Under the pieces are notes generated by a model. That model was not told the DNA's origin. It worked only from the letters and a program-made list of their open reading frames with translations, and ran no database searches. The position numbers were made by a program, and so were the translations under genes. A DNA stretch of 64,000 nucleotides from WHSW01 sp033856255 (GTDB taxonomy: Bacteria > Actinomycetota > Thermoleophilia > Solirubrobacterales > 70-9), in contig JAWVFH010000010.1 of assembly GCA_033856255.1 (NCBI GenBank), forward strand, positions 1-64,000, written 5' to 3'. This document shows, piece after piece, positions 33,123-41,388 of this stretch. Position 1 is the stretch's first letter. Each line of letters opens with the position of its first letter.

Positions 33123-34046
33123 ATGAGCCCGGCCCCCGAGCCATCCGCGTTTTTGATCTGCGTCGAGCACGGCAGGCTCGAGAGCGAGGCGATCCTGCTG
33201 GTCGAGAGCCTGCGCGCCTGGGGTGGCTCATCGGCGGACTCACCGGTCTACGCGTTCGCCCCGCGGCCCGAGTTCCGGCCGGAGGCGGCGACGGTCGAGC
33301 GCCTCACCGAGCTCGGCTGCACGGTGATCGACGAGCCGCTGGTCGACCGGTTCGCCGACAACCCGACCTTCAACAAGGTTCCCGTCTGCGCCTGGGCGGA
33401 GCGCGAGCTCGACCACGAGACGCTGATCTTCTGCGACACCGACTGCGTGTTCCTCGGCGAGCCCTCCGAGCTCGCCGAGGGCGACTGGGTGGCGGCGATG
33501 CGGCCCGTCGACCGGCGGATCGCCGGCTCGCGCGGCAAGGGAAGGGGCGAGCCCTTCTGGCAGAAGATGTACGCGGAGCTCGGGGTCACGGGCCGCCCCT
33601 TCGTCCGCACCACCGTCGGGCAGATGGAGATCCGCGCCTACTGGAACAGCGGCCTGATCGGGGCCCGTCGCAGCGCCGGCCTGTTCACGGCCTGGGAGCG
33701 GGCGCTGGGGAAGCTCTACGACGCCGGCCTGGTCGACAGCCGTTGGCCGCAGTTCATGGACCAGATCAGCTGGGCGATGGTGACCGCCGACGTCCACGAT
33801 CGCGTGCGGATTCTCTCCGACGCCTACAACTACCCCCTCCGCCACCGCCCGTCCCTGAAGGCCGCGGCGGTCGAGCTCGACCTCGCCGAGATCGTGCATC
33901 TGCACTACCGCCTCTGGTTCCACATGCCCGACGCGCTGGGCAGGGTCGAGCCGCCGTTCGACCCGCGGAGCGACCGCTATCTCTGGCTCGAGCAGCGCCT
34001 GCCGCTGGAGCCCGAGATCGACGACGAAACCGACGAAGAGGCCTGA
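33123..34046 (+). CDS. Putative nucleotide-sugar glycosyltransferase (GT8-like)
   Basis: This is a 307-aa soluble protein. SAFLICVEHGRLESEAILLVESLRAWGG opens a Rossmann-like domain. ETLIFCDTDCVFLGEP carries a DTD motif set as in GT8 and related retaining transferases, and EIRAYWNSGLIGARRSAGLF resembles the NSG region that follows DxD in GT8 enzymes. VHLHYRLWFH near the C-terminus could supply a metal His. The tail is very acidic (EPEIDDETDEEA). I infer glycosyl transfer in the polysaccharide pathway; the family is not certain. Confidence 0.65.
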   Translation: MSPAPEPSAFLICVEHGRLESEAILLVESLRAWGGSSADSPVYAFAPRPEFRPEAATVERLTELGCTVIDEPLVDRFADNPTFNKVPVCAWAERELDHETLIFCDTDCVFLGEPSELAEGDWVAAMRPVDRRIAGSRGKGRGEPFWQKMYAELGVTGRPFVRTTVGQMEIRAYWNSGLIGARRSAGLFTAWERALGKLYDAGLVDSRWPQFMDQISWAMVTADVHDRVRILSDAYNYPLRHRPSLKAAAVELDLAEIVHLHYRLWFHMPDALGRVEPPFDPRSDRYLWLEQRLPLEPEIDDETDEEA

Positions 34047-34051
34047 GGCCG

Positions 34052-35980
34052 TCAGCTCGCCGCGGCGAGCTGCTGGATGATGTCCGGGTCGCGCGGGTTG
34101 AGCTCGTGCGCCGCCAGCAGCTCCGCGTGAGCCGCGGCCGGGTCGTCGTCCTCGGCCGCCATCCGCGCGGCGAGCAGGCGCAGGCGGTATTCGTCGGACG
34201 AGCGGTCGATCGCCTCGCCGATCGCCGCGCGGGCTCTCTCGTAGTCGCCCGCCTGCTCGTAGACGAGGGCGAGCTGGGTGCGCGGCTCGGCCGCCCACGG
34301 CTGCAGGTCGATCGCGTCGTTGGCGGCCTTCACGGCGTCGTCGATCCGGCCGTCCGCGGCGGCGCCGCGGCTCGAATCGAGCGAGTGCGCGGAGAGCAGC
34401 AGCAGGCCGGAGGCGCAGATCGAGACCCAGGCGACCAGCAGCAGGACCACCCCGCCGGCGAAGCGGCGGCGGCTGCGCGCCTGCCACCGCGCGGGCGGCG
34501 GCGCGCCGTCGGCTGCGCTCACCGTCGCCGGGCCGGTGAGCAGCGCCGCGGCGACGATCGTGATCCCGAACACGGCCGGCAGATCCCAGGTCCAGTCGAC
34601 CGCCGCGGCGGCGAAGCCGACGACGAGCAGCGCCAGCGCCGGACCCGCGTCGGCCACCGCATCGGCGGCGCGCAGCCGCCTCACCGCGGCGACCGCGACC
34701 GAGCCGAAGAACGCGACCAGCAACGCGAAGCCGGCGATCCCGAGCTCGGCCAGGGTCTCGAAGAGGACCGAGTGGGCACGGGTGGCCGGGATCGGCACCT
34801 CCCGGTGCTCGAACCAGTAGGGCGTGTAGCCGCTCGTCCCCACGCCGCCGATCGGCGCGCTGGCGAAGGCATCGACCGCCGTCTCCCAGAACTGGTAGCG
34901 GCCGCTGCCGCCGCCGCGCAGCAGGCCCACCTGCCCGGTGGCGAGCTCGGCGTTGCTCGGCGCGGCCTTGAACTCGTCGAACTGCTGGACGGGGTCGGCG
35001 GCGACGATCGCGATCACGGCGGCCAGCCCGAGGACGCCGGCCGCGAGCCGACCGGTGCGGACGGAGATCCGGAACGCCTGCAGGGGCTCGTCGAGCAGCC
35101 GGCGAAGCGCCAGCGTGGCGCCAACCAGGACGACGGTGACGGCGAGCATCTGGTCGCCCTGACCGCCCGCCTGCGCGCCGACCGGGTTGTTGAGCAGCTC
35201 GTCGCGAGTCTCGGCGATTGCGATCAGGATCGCGGCGGCGAGCAGGCCGAGGGCGAGGTTCGCGACCAGGCGCGCCCGCCAGGGGCCGACCGCGACCAGG
35301 ACCGCAATCGCGAGGCCGGCGGCGACGATCCCGCCGCGCGAGTCGGTCATCCAGAGGGCGAGGCACACGGCCGGCATCGCCGCGACCGCCGCCGAGCGGA
35401 CCCAGCGCGACGGCGAGCTGGCCGCGAACCAGGCGAGCGAGACGATCGCCGCCGCCATCGCCGACGCGAGCCCGTTCCAGTACCCGATCGGGTAGGTGAG
35501 GCGGCCGAGGACCGCGGGCAGCGTGCGGGCGAGATCGGCGTCGGGATGGCCGAACGGTGCGGGCTCGAAGCGGGCGAGCAGGGCGACCGCGGCGACGGCC
35601 GTCAGCCCGACCGCGAGGCCCGCGAGCCACGGCCGCGCCTCGCCGCGCCGGGAGGAGATCACCACGGCGACGAATGCCCCCAGGTAGGCGAGCGTCCTGA
35701 CGACGTCCTCGAAGCCGTGGCCGTCGTCGGTCGCCCACGCGAGCGAGAGCGCCGTCAGCGCGGCCAGGCCGGCCAGCGCCAGGCCGGTGGCGACGGCGGC
35801 GCCCGGTGGCTCGGCCCGCGGCACGACGCCGGTCGCCAGCCCGAGCAGCACCAGGGCCCAGACGATCAGTCCGGCAGCGGCGAACGCGGTCGCCTCGAAC
35901 CCGCCCCCGGCCATCGCCAGGGCCACGCAGGCGCCCGCAACTGCGCCCATGATCAGGTGTTTCACCTCTACACGTTGCAT
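34052..35980 (-). CDS. O-antigen ligase/polymerase-like membrane protein with C-terminal TPRs
   Basis: This is a 642-aa protein with about 12 helices followed by a periplasm-side TPR region (about residues 545-640: DDAVKAANDAIDLQPW, YERARAAIGEAID, AELLAAHELNPRDPDII). The Wzy_C-type loop is visible as LLRGGGSGRYQFWETAVDAFASAPIGGVGTSG and VPIPATRAHSVLFETLAELG, including the conserved HS...ET..LG. Such proteins join polyprenyl-linked glycans to an acceptor or polymerise repeat units. Several ATGs are possible; I chose 35980 (MQRVEVKHLIMG). An in-frame GTG lies five codons further. Confidence 0.85.
   Translation of the reverse strand: MQRVEVKHLIMGAVAGACVALAMAGGGFEATAFAAAGLIVWALVLLGLATGVVPRAEPPGAAVATGLALAGLAALTALSLAWATDDGHGFEDVVRTLAYLGAFVAVVISSRRGEARPWLAGLAVGLTAVAAVALLARFEPAPFGHPDADLARTLPAVLGRLTYPIGYWNGLASAMAAAIVSLAWFAASSPSRWVRSAAVAAMPAVCLALWMTDSRGGIVAAGLAIAVLVAVGPWRARLVANLALGLLAAAILIAIAETRDELLNNPVGAQAGGQGDQMLAVTVVLVGATLALRRLLDEPLQAFRISVRTGRLAAGVLGLAAVIAIVAADPVQQFDEFKAAPSNAELATGQVGLLRGGGSGRYQFWETAVDAFASAPIGGVGTSGYTPYWFEHREVPIPATRAHSVLFETLAELGIAGFALLVAFFGSVAVAAVRRLRAADAVADAGPALALLVVGFAAAAVDWTWDLPAVFGITIVAAALLTGPATVSAADGAPPPARWQARSRRRFAGGVVLLLVAWVSICASGLLLLSAHSLDSSRGAAADGRIDDAVKAANDAIDLQPWAAEPRTQLALVYEQAGDYERARAAIGEAIDRSSDEYRLRLLAARMAAEDDDPAAAHAELLAAHELNPRDPDIIQQLAAAS
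34053..34072. terminator. 20-base palindrome between convergent genes
   Basis: CAGCTCGCCG followed directly by its reverse complement covers the stop codon and last codons of the minus-strand polymerase-like gene, five bases after the end of the convergent gene. It has no U tract and no loop, so a bidirectional termination role is only a possibility. Confidence 0.25.
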
Positions 35981-36049
35981 GCATTCATTGTCGACCGCAC
36001 TCTGTACCCTGCTGCGGGCCCCCACCTCTGAAAAGGACGTGACTTACGG

Positions 36050-36418
36050 ATGACGCAAGGCAGGAAGTCTAGGACCGTGCTCGCAATCGTCTGCGCGCTC
36101 GCCGCCCTCGCGGCGGCGACCGTGGTGCCCGCGTACGCCGGCGCCCAGGCCGCGGACAACGAGTACAACCTCACCCTGCCCGGCGCCAGCGGTGGCGGCC
36201 AGGGAGATGCCGGCGGCGGCCAGACCCCGAGCGCCGGCGCTCCGGGGGCCTCCGGCGCCGACAGCAGCGGTGGCGGCGCCCCGATCGTGCTCATCGGTCT
36301 CGCCGCGCTGGCGGCGCTCTGCACCGGGGCCGCGGTCTGGCGCCTGCGCGACCGGTCCGGCGACCGCAGTTCGAAGGTTGGTCCCGGCGCACCCGAGGCC
36401 GCTTCCGAGACACAATAG
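36050..36418 (+). CDS. Small exported Gly/Ser-rich protein with C-terminal membrane anchor
   Basis: This is a 122-aa protein. A signal peptide (TVLAIVCALAALAAATVVPAYA, cleavage near AGAQA) is followed by a short segment NEYNLTLPGAS and a Gly/Ala/Ser-rich stretch. A membrane helix (PIVLIGLAALAALCTGAAVW) and a basic cytoplasmic tail (RLRDRSGDRSS) end it. The layout (short exposed region, low-complexity stalk, anchor, positive tail) is that of a surface-anchored peptide. No LPxTG motif is seen. TACCCT (36005-36010) and AAAAGGA (36031-36037) suggest a leadered transcript. The hydrolase array starts four bases after its stop. Confidence 0.65.
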   Translation: MTQGRKSRTVLAIVCALAALAAATVVPAYAGAQAADNEYNLTLPGASGGGQGDAGGGQTPSAGAPGASGADSSGGGAPIVLIGLAALAALCTGAAVWRLRDRSGDRSSKVGPGAPEAASETQ

Positions 36419-36422
36419 GTGG

Positions 36423-37712
36423 GTGCGGTCGGAGGACTCACGCGGGGCCGGTAACCAGGCACCGCCGTCAAGCCGGCGTCGCCTTCGGGCGATCGTCGTC
36501 ACGGCGGTGTCGGTCGTCGCGATGCTGGCGCTGGCCGGCCCGGCGACGGCGGCGAAGCCGGTCTTCGGGATCGTGCCCCAGGACGGCGCCCTGCCGCCGA
36601 CCAGCGACCTCGATCTGATGCCCGGTGGCGGGATCACGGGCATGAGGACGATGCTGCCGTGGGGGTCGATCGAGTCGACCCGCGGCCACTACGACTGGGG
36701 CGATGCCGACGCGATCATCCGCGAGACGACGAACCGCGGCATCCAGCCGTTCATCTTCCTCTACGGGACCCCGGACTGGGCCGCGAAGATCGACAACCGG
36801 GACTGCAGAGGCGCCGGCACCTGCGCCGTCTATCCGCCGCGGACGAAGGAAACGCGGGACGCATTCGGCGCCTTCGCCGCGGCCGCGGCCGCCCGCTACG
36901 GCCCAGGAGGGACCTTCTGGGAGCCGCCGATCAACCCTCGCGAAGACGGCCCCTACGGCCAGGACCCCCCGGACCCATGCGACGTCACGCCGGAGCTCTG
37001 CATACCGCAGCCGCCCCCGACCCCCCCGCCGCCGCTGCCGACCCCGCCGCCGCTGCCGACCGAGCCGCCCTGCGGCTGCACGGTCGCCCACCCGATCACC
37101 GTCTGGCAGATCTGGAACGAGGAGAACTCGCCCAAGTACTTCGCTCCCAAGGTCGACGTCCGCAAGTACGCGGCGCTGCTGAAGAGCGCCGCCGCAGGGA
37201 TCCGCTTCGTCGACCCCAGCGCCGAGATCGTCCTCGGCGGCATGTGGGGGCCGAACTCGGCCCGCGAGGTGGTGACGACGACGAAGGAGTACCTGAGCAA
37301 GCTCTACGCCCTCGGCGCCGCCGGCGACTTCGACTCGATCGCGCTCCACCCGTACGCCAACAACGCCAAGCAGTCGGTCGCCCAGCTCGACAGCGCGCGG
37401 CGGGTGATGGACAGGGCGGGCGACACCGACGCCGGGATCTGGGTGACGGAGATCGGCTGGGCCGGGCGGGGACCGGCGAACAACCCCTACGTCAAGGGCC
37501 TGCTGGGCCAGGCTCGCGTCCTCACGCAGGCGCTCTCGGCTTACGTGCGCGAGCGCAGGGCGCTCGATCTGCGCGGGGTGTTCTGGTACTCGTGGCGGGA
37601 CATGAAGGGTGGCGACCTGATCTGCGAGTGGTGCGGCCACGCGGGGCTGAGGGACAAGAAGGGCGAGCCGAAGCCGGCCTGGCGGGCGTTCGTGAGGGTG
37701 GCGCGCGGGTGA
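36423..37712 (+). CDS. Secreted clan-A-type glycoside hydrolase, paralog 1 (with Pro-rich insert)
   Basis: This is a 429-aa protein. A long twin-Arg-free signal peptide ends AGPATAAKP. The (beta/alpha)8 pattern includes GIVPQDG, MRTMLPWGSIE, FLYGTPDWAAKI, VWQIWNEENSPKYF (acid/base Glu in WNE), IALHPYA, IWVTEIGWAGRG (nucleophile Glu in TEIGW) and FWYSWRD. Cys pairs sit at DCRGAGTC and LICEWC, shared by all paralogs. Unique here is a Pro-rich insert of about 45 residues (around 180-225) carrying PPPLPT repeats and extra Cys. GTG at 36423 is the only start giving a signal peptide. Confidence 0.78.
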   Translation: MRSEDSRGAGNQAPPSSRRRLRAIVVTAVSVVAMLALAGPATAAKPVFGIVPQDGALPPTSDLDLMPGGGITGMRTMLPWGSIESTRGHYDWGDADAIIRETTNRGIQPFIFLYGTPDWAAKIDNRDCRGAGTCAVYPPRTKETRDAFGAFAAAAAARYGPGGTFWEPPINPREDGPYGQDPPDPCDVTPELCIPQPPPTPPPPLPTPPPLPTEPPCGCTVAHPITVWQIWNEENSPKYFAPKVDVRKYAALLKSAAAGIRFVDPSAEIVLGGMWGPNSAREVVTTTKEYLSKLYALGAAGDFDSIALHPYANNAKQSVAQLDSARRVMDRAGDTDAGIWVTEIGWAGRGPANNPYVKGLLGQARVLTQALSAYVRERRALDLRGVFWYSWRDMKGGDLICEWCGHAGLRDKKGEPKPAWRAFVRVARG

Positions 37713-38812
37713 TCCGCGGGCGGCTGATCGCGGGCGGCCTGGCCGGGTCGCTCGCGCTCGCCGTGCTGCCGGCGGGGGCGCCGGCGGCGCCGCGGGGATT
37801 CTTCGGGGTGATGCCGCAGGGGCCGCTGAGCGCGGACGACTACGCCGGGATGGGCGCCGCCGGCGTCGGCACGCTGCGCCTGCAGCTCTCCTGGGCCGCG
37901 ATCGACGCCGGCCCGGCCGCCGGCGGCTACGACTGGTCGGACGCCGACGCGGTCGTCGCGGGCGCGGCGCGCAACCGGATCCGGGCGCTGCCGGTGGTCA
38001 CCGGCACCCCCGCCTGGGTGATCGCCCTCGACGGCCGGCGCTGCGGCCGCCGCGGCTGCCCGCCGTTCGCGCCGACGGGCAGCGCGGCGCTCGCCGCCTG
38101 GCGCGCCTTCCTCACCGCCGCCGTCGACCGCTACGGCCCGGCCGGCGCGTTCTGGGCCGACAACCCGTCGCTGCCGCAGCTGCCGGTCCGCGTCTGGCAG
38201 GTCTGGAACGAGCAGAACTCGCCCAGCTACTGGGAGCCGAGGCCCGACGTGGACGCCTACGCGCGACTGCTGGACGCCGCCCACGAGGCGATCACGCAGC
38301 GCGATCCGGAGGCGAAGTTGATCCTCGGCGGCATGTTCGCCACGCCGCTCGGAGGCCTTGGGCCCGCGATCACGGCGGCGCGCTTTCTCGCTCGCCTCTA
38401 TCGCCACCGCGGGGCCAGGCGAGACTTCGACGGCGTCGCCGCGCACCCCTACGCTGCAAAGCTCTCTGGCGTGCGCGAGCAGATCAACCTCCTGCGCGAT
38501 CGCATGGACGCCGCCGGCGACGAGCGGGCGGGGCTCTGGATCACCGAGCTGGGCTGGGCCTCGGGCGGCGCACCGAACCCGCTCAACCGCGGCCTCGACG
38601 GCCAGGCGAGCCGACTCCGCCAGGCCTTCGCCTACCTGCTCCGCAAGCGTCGCGCCCTGCGGATCGAGAACGTCACCTGGTACTCGTGGCGCGACGATCC
38701 CGGCGTCCTCGCCGGCCGCTGCGCCTGGTGCCCGGACTCCGGCCTCCTGAACGCCGACGGCACGGCGAAACCGTCCCTCGGCGTCTTCGCGGAGTTCGCC
38801 CATGCGGACTGA
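37709..38812 (+). CDS. Secreted clan-A-type glycoside hydrolase, paralog 2
   Basis: This is a 367-aa protein with a signal peptide ending AGAPAAPRG. Core motifs are FFGVMPQGPLSADDYAGMG, LQLSWAAID, VTGTPAWVIAL, VWQVWNEQNSPSYW, LILGGMF, VAAHPYA, LWITELGWASGGAPN and TWYSWRDDP. Both Glu residues expected for a retaining clan-A hydrolase are present. Cys pairs CGRRGC and CAWC match the paralogs. The GTG start overlaps the previous stop (GTGA), so the array is translationally coupled. Substrate unknown; the adjoining surface-glycan locus is the obvious candidate source. Confidence 0.78.
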   Translation: MIRGRLIAGGLAGSLALAVLPAGAPAAPRGFFGVMPQGPLSADDYAGMGAAGVGTLRLQLSWAAIDAGPAAGGYDWSDADAVVAGAARNRIRALPVVTGTPAWVIALDGRRCGRRGCPPFAPTGSAALAAWRAFLTAAVDRYGPAGAFWADNPSLPQLPVRVWQVWNEQNSPSYWEPRPDVDAYARLLDAAHEAITQRDPEAKLILGGMFATPLGGLGPAITAARFLARLYRHRGARRDFDGVAAHPYAAKLSGVREQINLLRDRMDAAGDERAGLWITELGWASGGAPNPLNRGLDGQASRLRQAFAYLLRKRRALRIENVTWYSWRDDPGVLAGRCAWCPDSGLLNADGTAKPSLGVFAEFAHAD

Positions 38813-39938
38813 GCGAGCCCGGCGCCGCGCCCTCGCCCTCGCCGTCCCGGTCGCGCTCGGGCTGGCGCTTGGACTCTGGCCCGGCTCGGGCGCCGTCGCC
38901 GACGGCCCGGTCTCCGTGGTCCCGAGGTCGTTCTACGGGGTCGCTCCGCAGAACACGCTGACCGCCGCCGACGTCGACCGGATGGCGCAGGGACGCCTGG
39001 GAACGGTGAGGGTGTTCGTGAACTGGGCCGCGATCGACCCGACCAGCAGCGACGACGACAACTGGTCGACGATCGATCCGATCGTCGAGGCGGCGGCGGC
39101 CGACGGACTCACCGTCACGCCGTTCGTCTTCGGGACCCCGGAATGGGTCGCCCGGGACCTCGACCATCGCGCCTGCTCGCCGAGCACTTGCGGGCTCTTC
39201 GCGCCGGCGGGACAGCTCGCCCTCGAGCAGTGGAAGCGCTTTCTCGTCGAGGCGGTCGAGCGCTACGGGCCCGGCGGCGAGTTCTTCGCCGACCGCCCCT
39301 ACCTCCCCTACCAGCCGATCACGGTGTGGCAGCTGTGGAACGAGCAGAACTCACAGACGTTCTACCGGCCGAAGCCCGACGTCAACTCCTACGCCACCCT
39401 GGTCAGGTCGGGGACCGACGCTGTGCACTCGGTGGACCCGGATGCCAGAATCCTCCTAGGCGGCATGTTTGGCAGCCCGGGCGGCGAGGACGAGCCGAAG
39501 CTGTTCGCGTGGAACTACCTGCGCAGGCTCTACGAGATCCCGGGGATCGCCGATCAATTCGACGGCGTCGCCGTGCACCCCTACGCGGCGCGGATGAGCA
39601 AGGTGATCGAGCAGGTGAAGCTGATGCACAAGGAGATCGTCAGGGCCCACGACCCGGCCGAGATGTGGATCACGGAGGTCGGCTGGTCCTCGGGTACGGG
39701 CGGGAACCCGCTGGAGCGCGGCAAGAAGGGGCAGGCCAGCCGCCTGCGCGAGGCGATGACCTGGTTCATCGGTCACGAGGCCGCCTACAGGATCGAGAAC
39801 GTGACCTGGTTCGCGTGGCGCGACCTGGCGGGCAAGCCGATCTGCCAGTGGTGCGCGAACGCCGGCCTGTTCGAGGCCGGCGCGCTGACCCCGAAGCCGG
39901 CCTGGAGGGCCCTGATGCTCTACACCGGCGGCAGCTGA
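38802..39938 (+). CDS. Secreted clan-A-type glycoside hydrolase, paralog 3
   Basis: This is a 378-aa protein. A basic start (RTERARRRALALAVPVALG) and a signal peptide ending AVADG precede FYGVAPQNTLTAADVDRMAQG. Catalytic-site motifs are VWQLWNEQNSQTFY and MWITEVGWSSGTGGN; AVHPYA and TWFAWRDLAGKPICQWC follow. It resembles paralogs 4 and 5 more than paralog 1. The ATG overlaps the upstream coding end by 11 bases. Confidence 0.78.
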   Translation: MRTERARRRALALAVPVALGLALGLWPGSGAVADGPVSVVPRSFYGVAPQNTLTAADVDRMAQGRLGTVRVFVNWAAIDPTSSDDDNWSTIDPIVEAAAADGLTVTPFVFGTPEWVARDLDHRACSPSTCGLFAPAGQLALEQWKRFLVEAVERYGPGGEFFADRPYLPYQPITVWQLWNEQNSQTFYRPKPDVNSYATLVRSGTDAVHSVDPDARILLGGMFGSPGGEDEPKLFAWNYLRRLYEIPGIADQFDGVAVHPYAARMSKVIEQVKLMHKEIVRAHDPAEMWITEVGWSSGTGGNPLERGKKGQASRLREAMTWFIGHEAAYRIENVTWFAWRDLAGKPICQWCANAGLFEAGALTPKPAWRALMLYTGGS

Positions 39939-39942
39939 TCCG

Positions 39943-41073
39943 GTGCCGATGAGGTCGCTTTTCGCCGCGGTCACCGCCGCGGGCATCCTCGCTCTCGCCG
40001 TCGTCGCCGCGGGCTGCGGCGAGTCCACCGGCGGCGTCGAACCACCACCGCCGCCGCCGCAGGCGCCGCGCGACTTCTTCGGCGTCGTCCCGCAGGGCCT
40101 GCTCAACGAGGCCGACCTCAACCGGATGGCCGAGGGCCGGGTGGGGACGATCCGTCTGGTGATTCCGTGGGGAACGCTCGATCCCTCGGCGAAGCCCGAC
40201 GAGGGCGACTTCTCGACCATCGACCCGATCGTGCTGCAGGCCGCCGAGCACGGGATCCGCCTCCTGCCGACGATCTACGGGACCCCGGACTGGGTCGCCG
40301 AGGAGCTCGACCATCGCTCCTGCGCGCCCACCTGCGCCTCCTTCGCCCCTCGCTCGCCGGCGGCGCTGGCGGCCTGGGCGGCGTTCCTCGGCGAGCTCGT
40401 CGATCGGTACGGCCCGAATGGCACGATCTGGGGCCAGCACCCGGAGGTGACCCCGAAGCCGGTCCGCGCCTGGCAGATCTGGAACGAGCAGAACTCGCCG
40501 ACCTTCTACCAGCCGGCCGTCGATCCGGCGTCCTACGCCGCGCTGCTGAAGGCCGCCTCGACCGCGATCACGGACCGCGACCAGGGCGCCGAGGTGATCC
40601 TGGGCGGCATGTTCGGCACCCCGCCGCCCGGCGAGCCCGCCTGGGACTTCCTGCGCCAGCTCTACTCGATCGACGACACGCGCGACTACTTCGACGCCGT
40701 CGCCGCCCACCCCTACGCCGCCCGGGAGGTCGGAATCGAGCCCCAGGTCCGGAAGCTTCGCGACGAGATCGTGCGGGCCGGGGACCGGGACGCCGGGATC
40801 TGGATCACCGAGGTCGGCTCGTCCTCCGACACCGGCCCCAACCCGCTCGAGCTCGGGCCCGACGGTCAGGCCGACCAGCTGCGCGAGGCCTTCGATTTCT
40901 TCCTCCGCCACCGCGTCGCCTGGAACATCGAGGGCGTCACCTGGTACTCGTGGCGCGACTCGAGCGACCCGAACCAATGTGACTGGTGCCCCGGCTCGGG
41001 CCTGTTCGAGGAGGACTCGCTGACCCCGAAGCCGGCCTGGAAGGCGTTCGCCTCCTTCACCGGCGGGTCCTAG
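39943..41073 (+). CDS. Clan-A-type glycoside hydrolase lipoprotein, paralog 4
   Basis: This is a 376-aa protein. Unlike its neighbours the signal ends in a lipobox (LAVVAAGC), so the enzyme should be lipid-anchored on the cell surface. A short Pro-rich linker (EPPPPPPQAPR) follows. Motifs are FFGVVPQGLLNEADLNRMAEG, IYGTPDWVAEELDHRSC, AWQIWNEQNSPTFY, ILGGMFGTPP, AAHPYAA, IWITEVGSSSDTGPN and TWYSWRDS. The residue after VG is Ser rather than Trp. GTG at 39943 and ATG at 39949 are both possible starts. Last gene of the array, four bases from the convergent cysO-like gene. Confidence 0.78.
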   Translation: MPMRSLFAAVTAAGILALAVVAAGCGESTGGVEPPPPPPQAPRDFFGVVPQGLLNEADLNRMAEGRVGTIRLVIPWGTLDPSAKPDEGDFSTIDPIVLQAAEHGIRLLPTIYGTPDWVAEELDHRSCAPTCASFAPRSPAALAAWAAFLGELVDRYGPNGTIWGQHPEVTPKPVRAWQIWNEQNSPTFYQPAVDPASYAALLKAASTAITDRDQGAEVILGGMFGTPPPGEPAWDFLRQLYSIDDTRDYFDAVAAHPYAAREVGIEPQVRKLRDEIVRAGDRDAGIWITEVGSSSDTGPNPLELGPDGQADQLREAFDFFLRHRVAWNIEGVTWYSWRDSSDPNQCDWCPGSGLFEEDSLTPKPAWKAFASFTGGS

Positions 41074-41077
41074 GTGA

Positions 41078-41359
41078 TCAGAGGCCCGCGCCGCCGGCCA
41101 TCGCCGGCAGGATGACGACCGTGTCGGCGTCCGAGACGGGGGTCTCGAGCCCGTCGAGCACCCGCACGTCCTCGTCGTTGAGGTAGACGTTGACGTAGCG
41201 GTTCAGCGCGCCGTCGGCGCCGAACAGCTGATCGCGGGTCTCGGGGTGCAACTCGGCCAGCGCCGTCAACACCTCGCCCACCGTCTCGCCGGCGGCCGCG
41301 ACCTCCGACTCGCCGTCGGTGCGCGCGCGCAGGACCGGGGGGATCTTCACGTTCGGCAT
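41078..41359 (-). CDS. CysO/MoaD/ThiS-family sulfur-carrier protein with C-terminal tail
   Basis: This is a 93-aa beta-grasp protein. The pattern KIPPVLRARTDGESEVAAAG, RYVNVYLNDEDVRVLDGLET and DADTVVILPAMAGGAGL closely follows CysO, the sulfur donor for CysM. Carrier proteins of this type must end in Gly-Gly; here three residues (AGL) follow it, so trimming would be needed before adenylylation. The ATG at 41359 is eight bases after a TAGGTT box. The activating enzyme gene lies directly upstream (41389-42552), and cysM is at 18672-19640. Confidence 0.85.
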   Translation of the reverse strand: MPNVKIPPVLRARTDGESEVAAAGETVGEVLTALAELHPETRDQLFGADGALNRYVNVYLNDEDVRVLDGLETPVSDADTVVILPAMAGGAGL

Positions 41360-41367
41360 CGAGCGAA

Positions 41368-41373
41368 AACCTA
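41368..41373 (-). promoter_or_regulatory. -10 box TAGGTT before the sulfur-carrier gene
   Basis: The minus strand reads TAGGTT eight bases before the ATG at 41359, inside the 29-base gap after the ThiF-like gene. The carrier may therefore have its own leaderless transcript besides read-through. Confidence 0.35.
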
Positions 41374-41388
41374 CCGGGGCGACGTGCC

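Noticed and set aside
37015..37065. Short repeats rich in CCGCCGCTGCCGACC as a possible regulatory repeat or CRISPR
   Set aside because: They encode the Pro-rich insert of hydrolase paralog 1, are tandem and too short, and lack spacers.
36659..37708. Hydrolase paralog 2 starting 350 codons earlier
   Set aside because: That frame lies inside paralog 1 in another frame. The GTG at 37709 gives a proper signal peptide and GTGA coupling.
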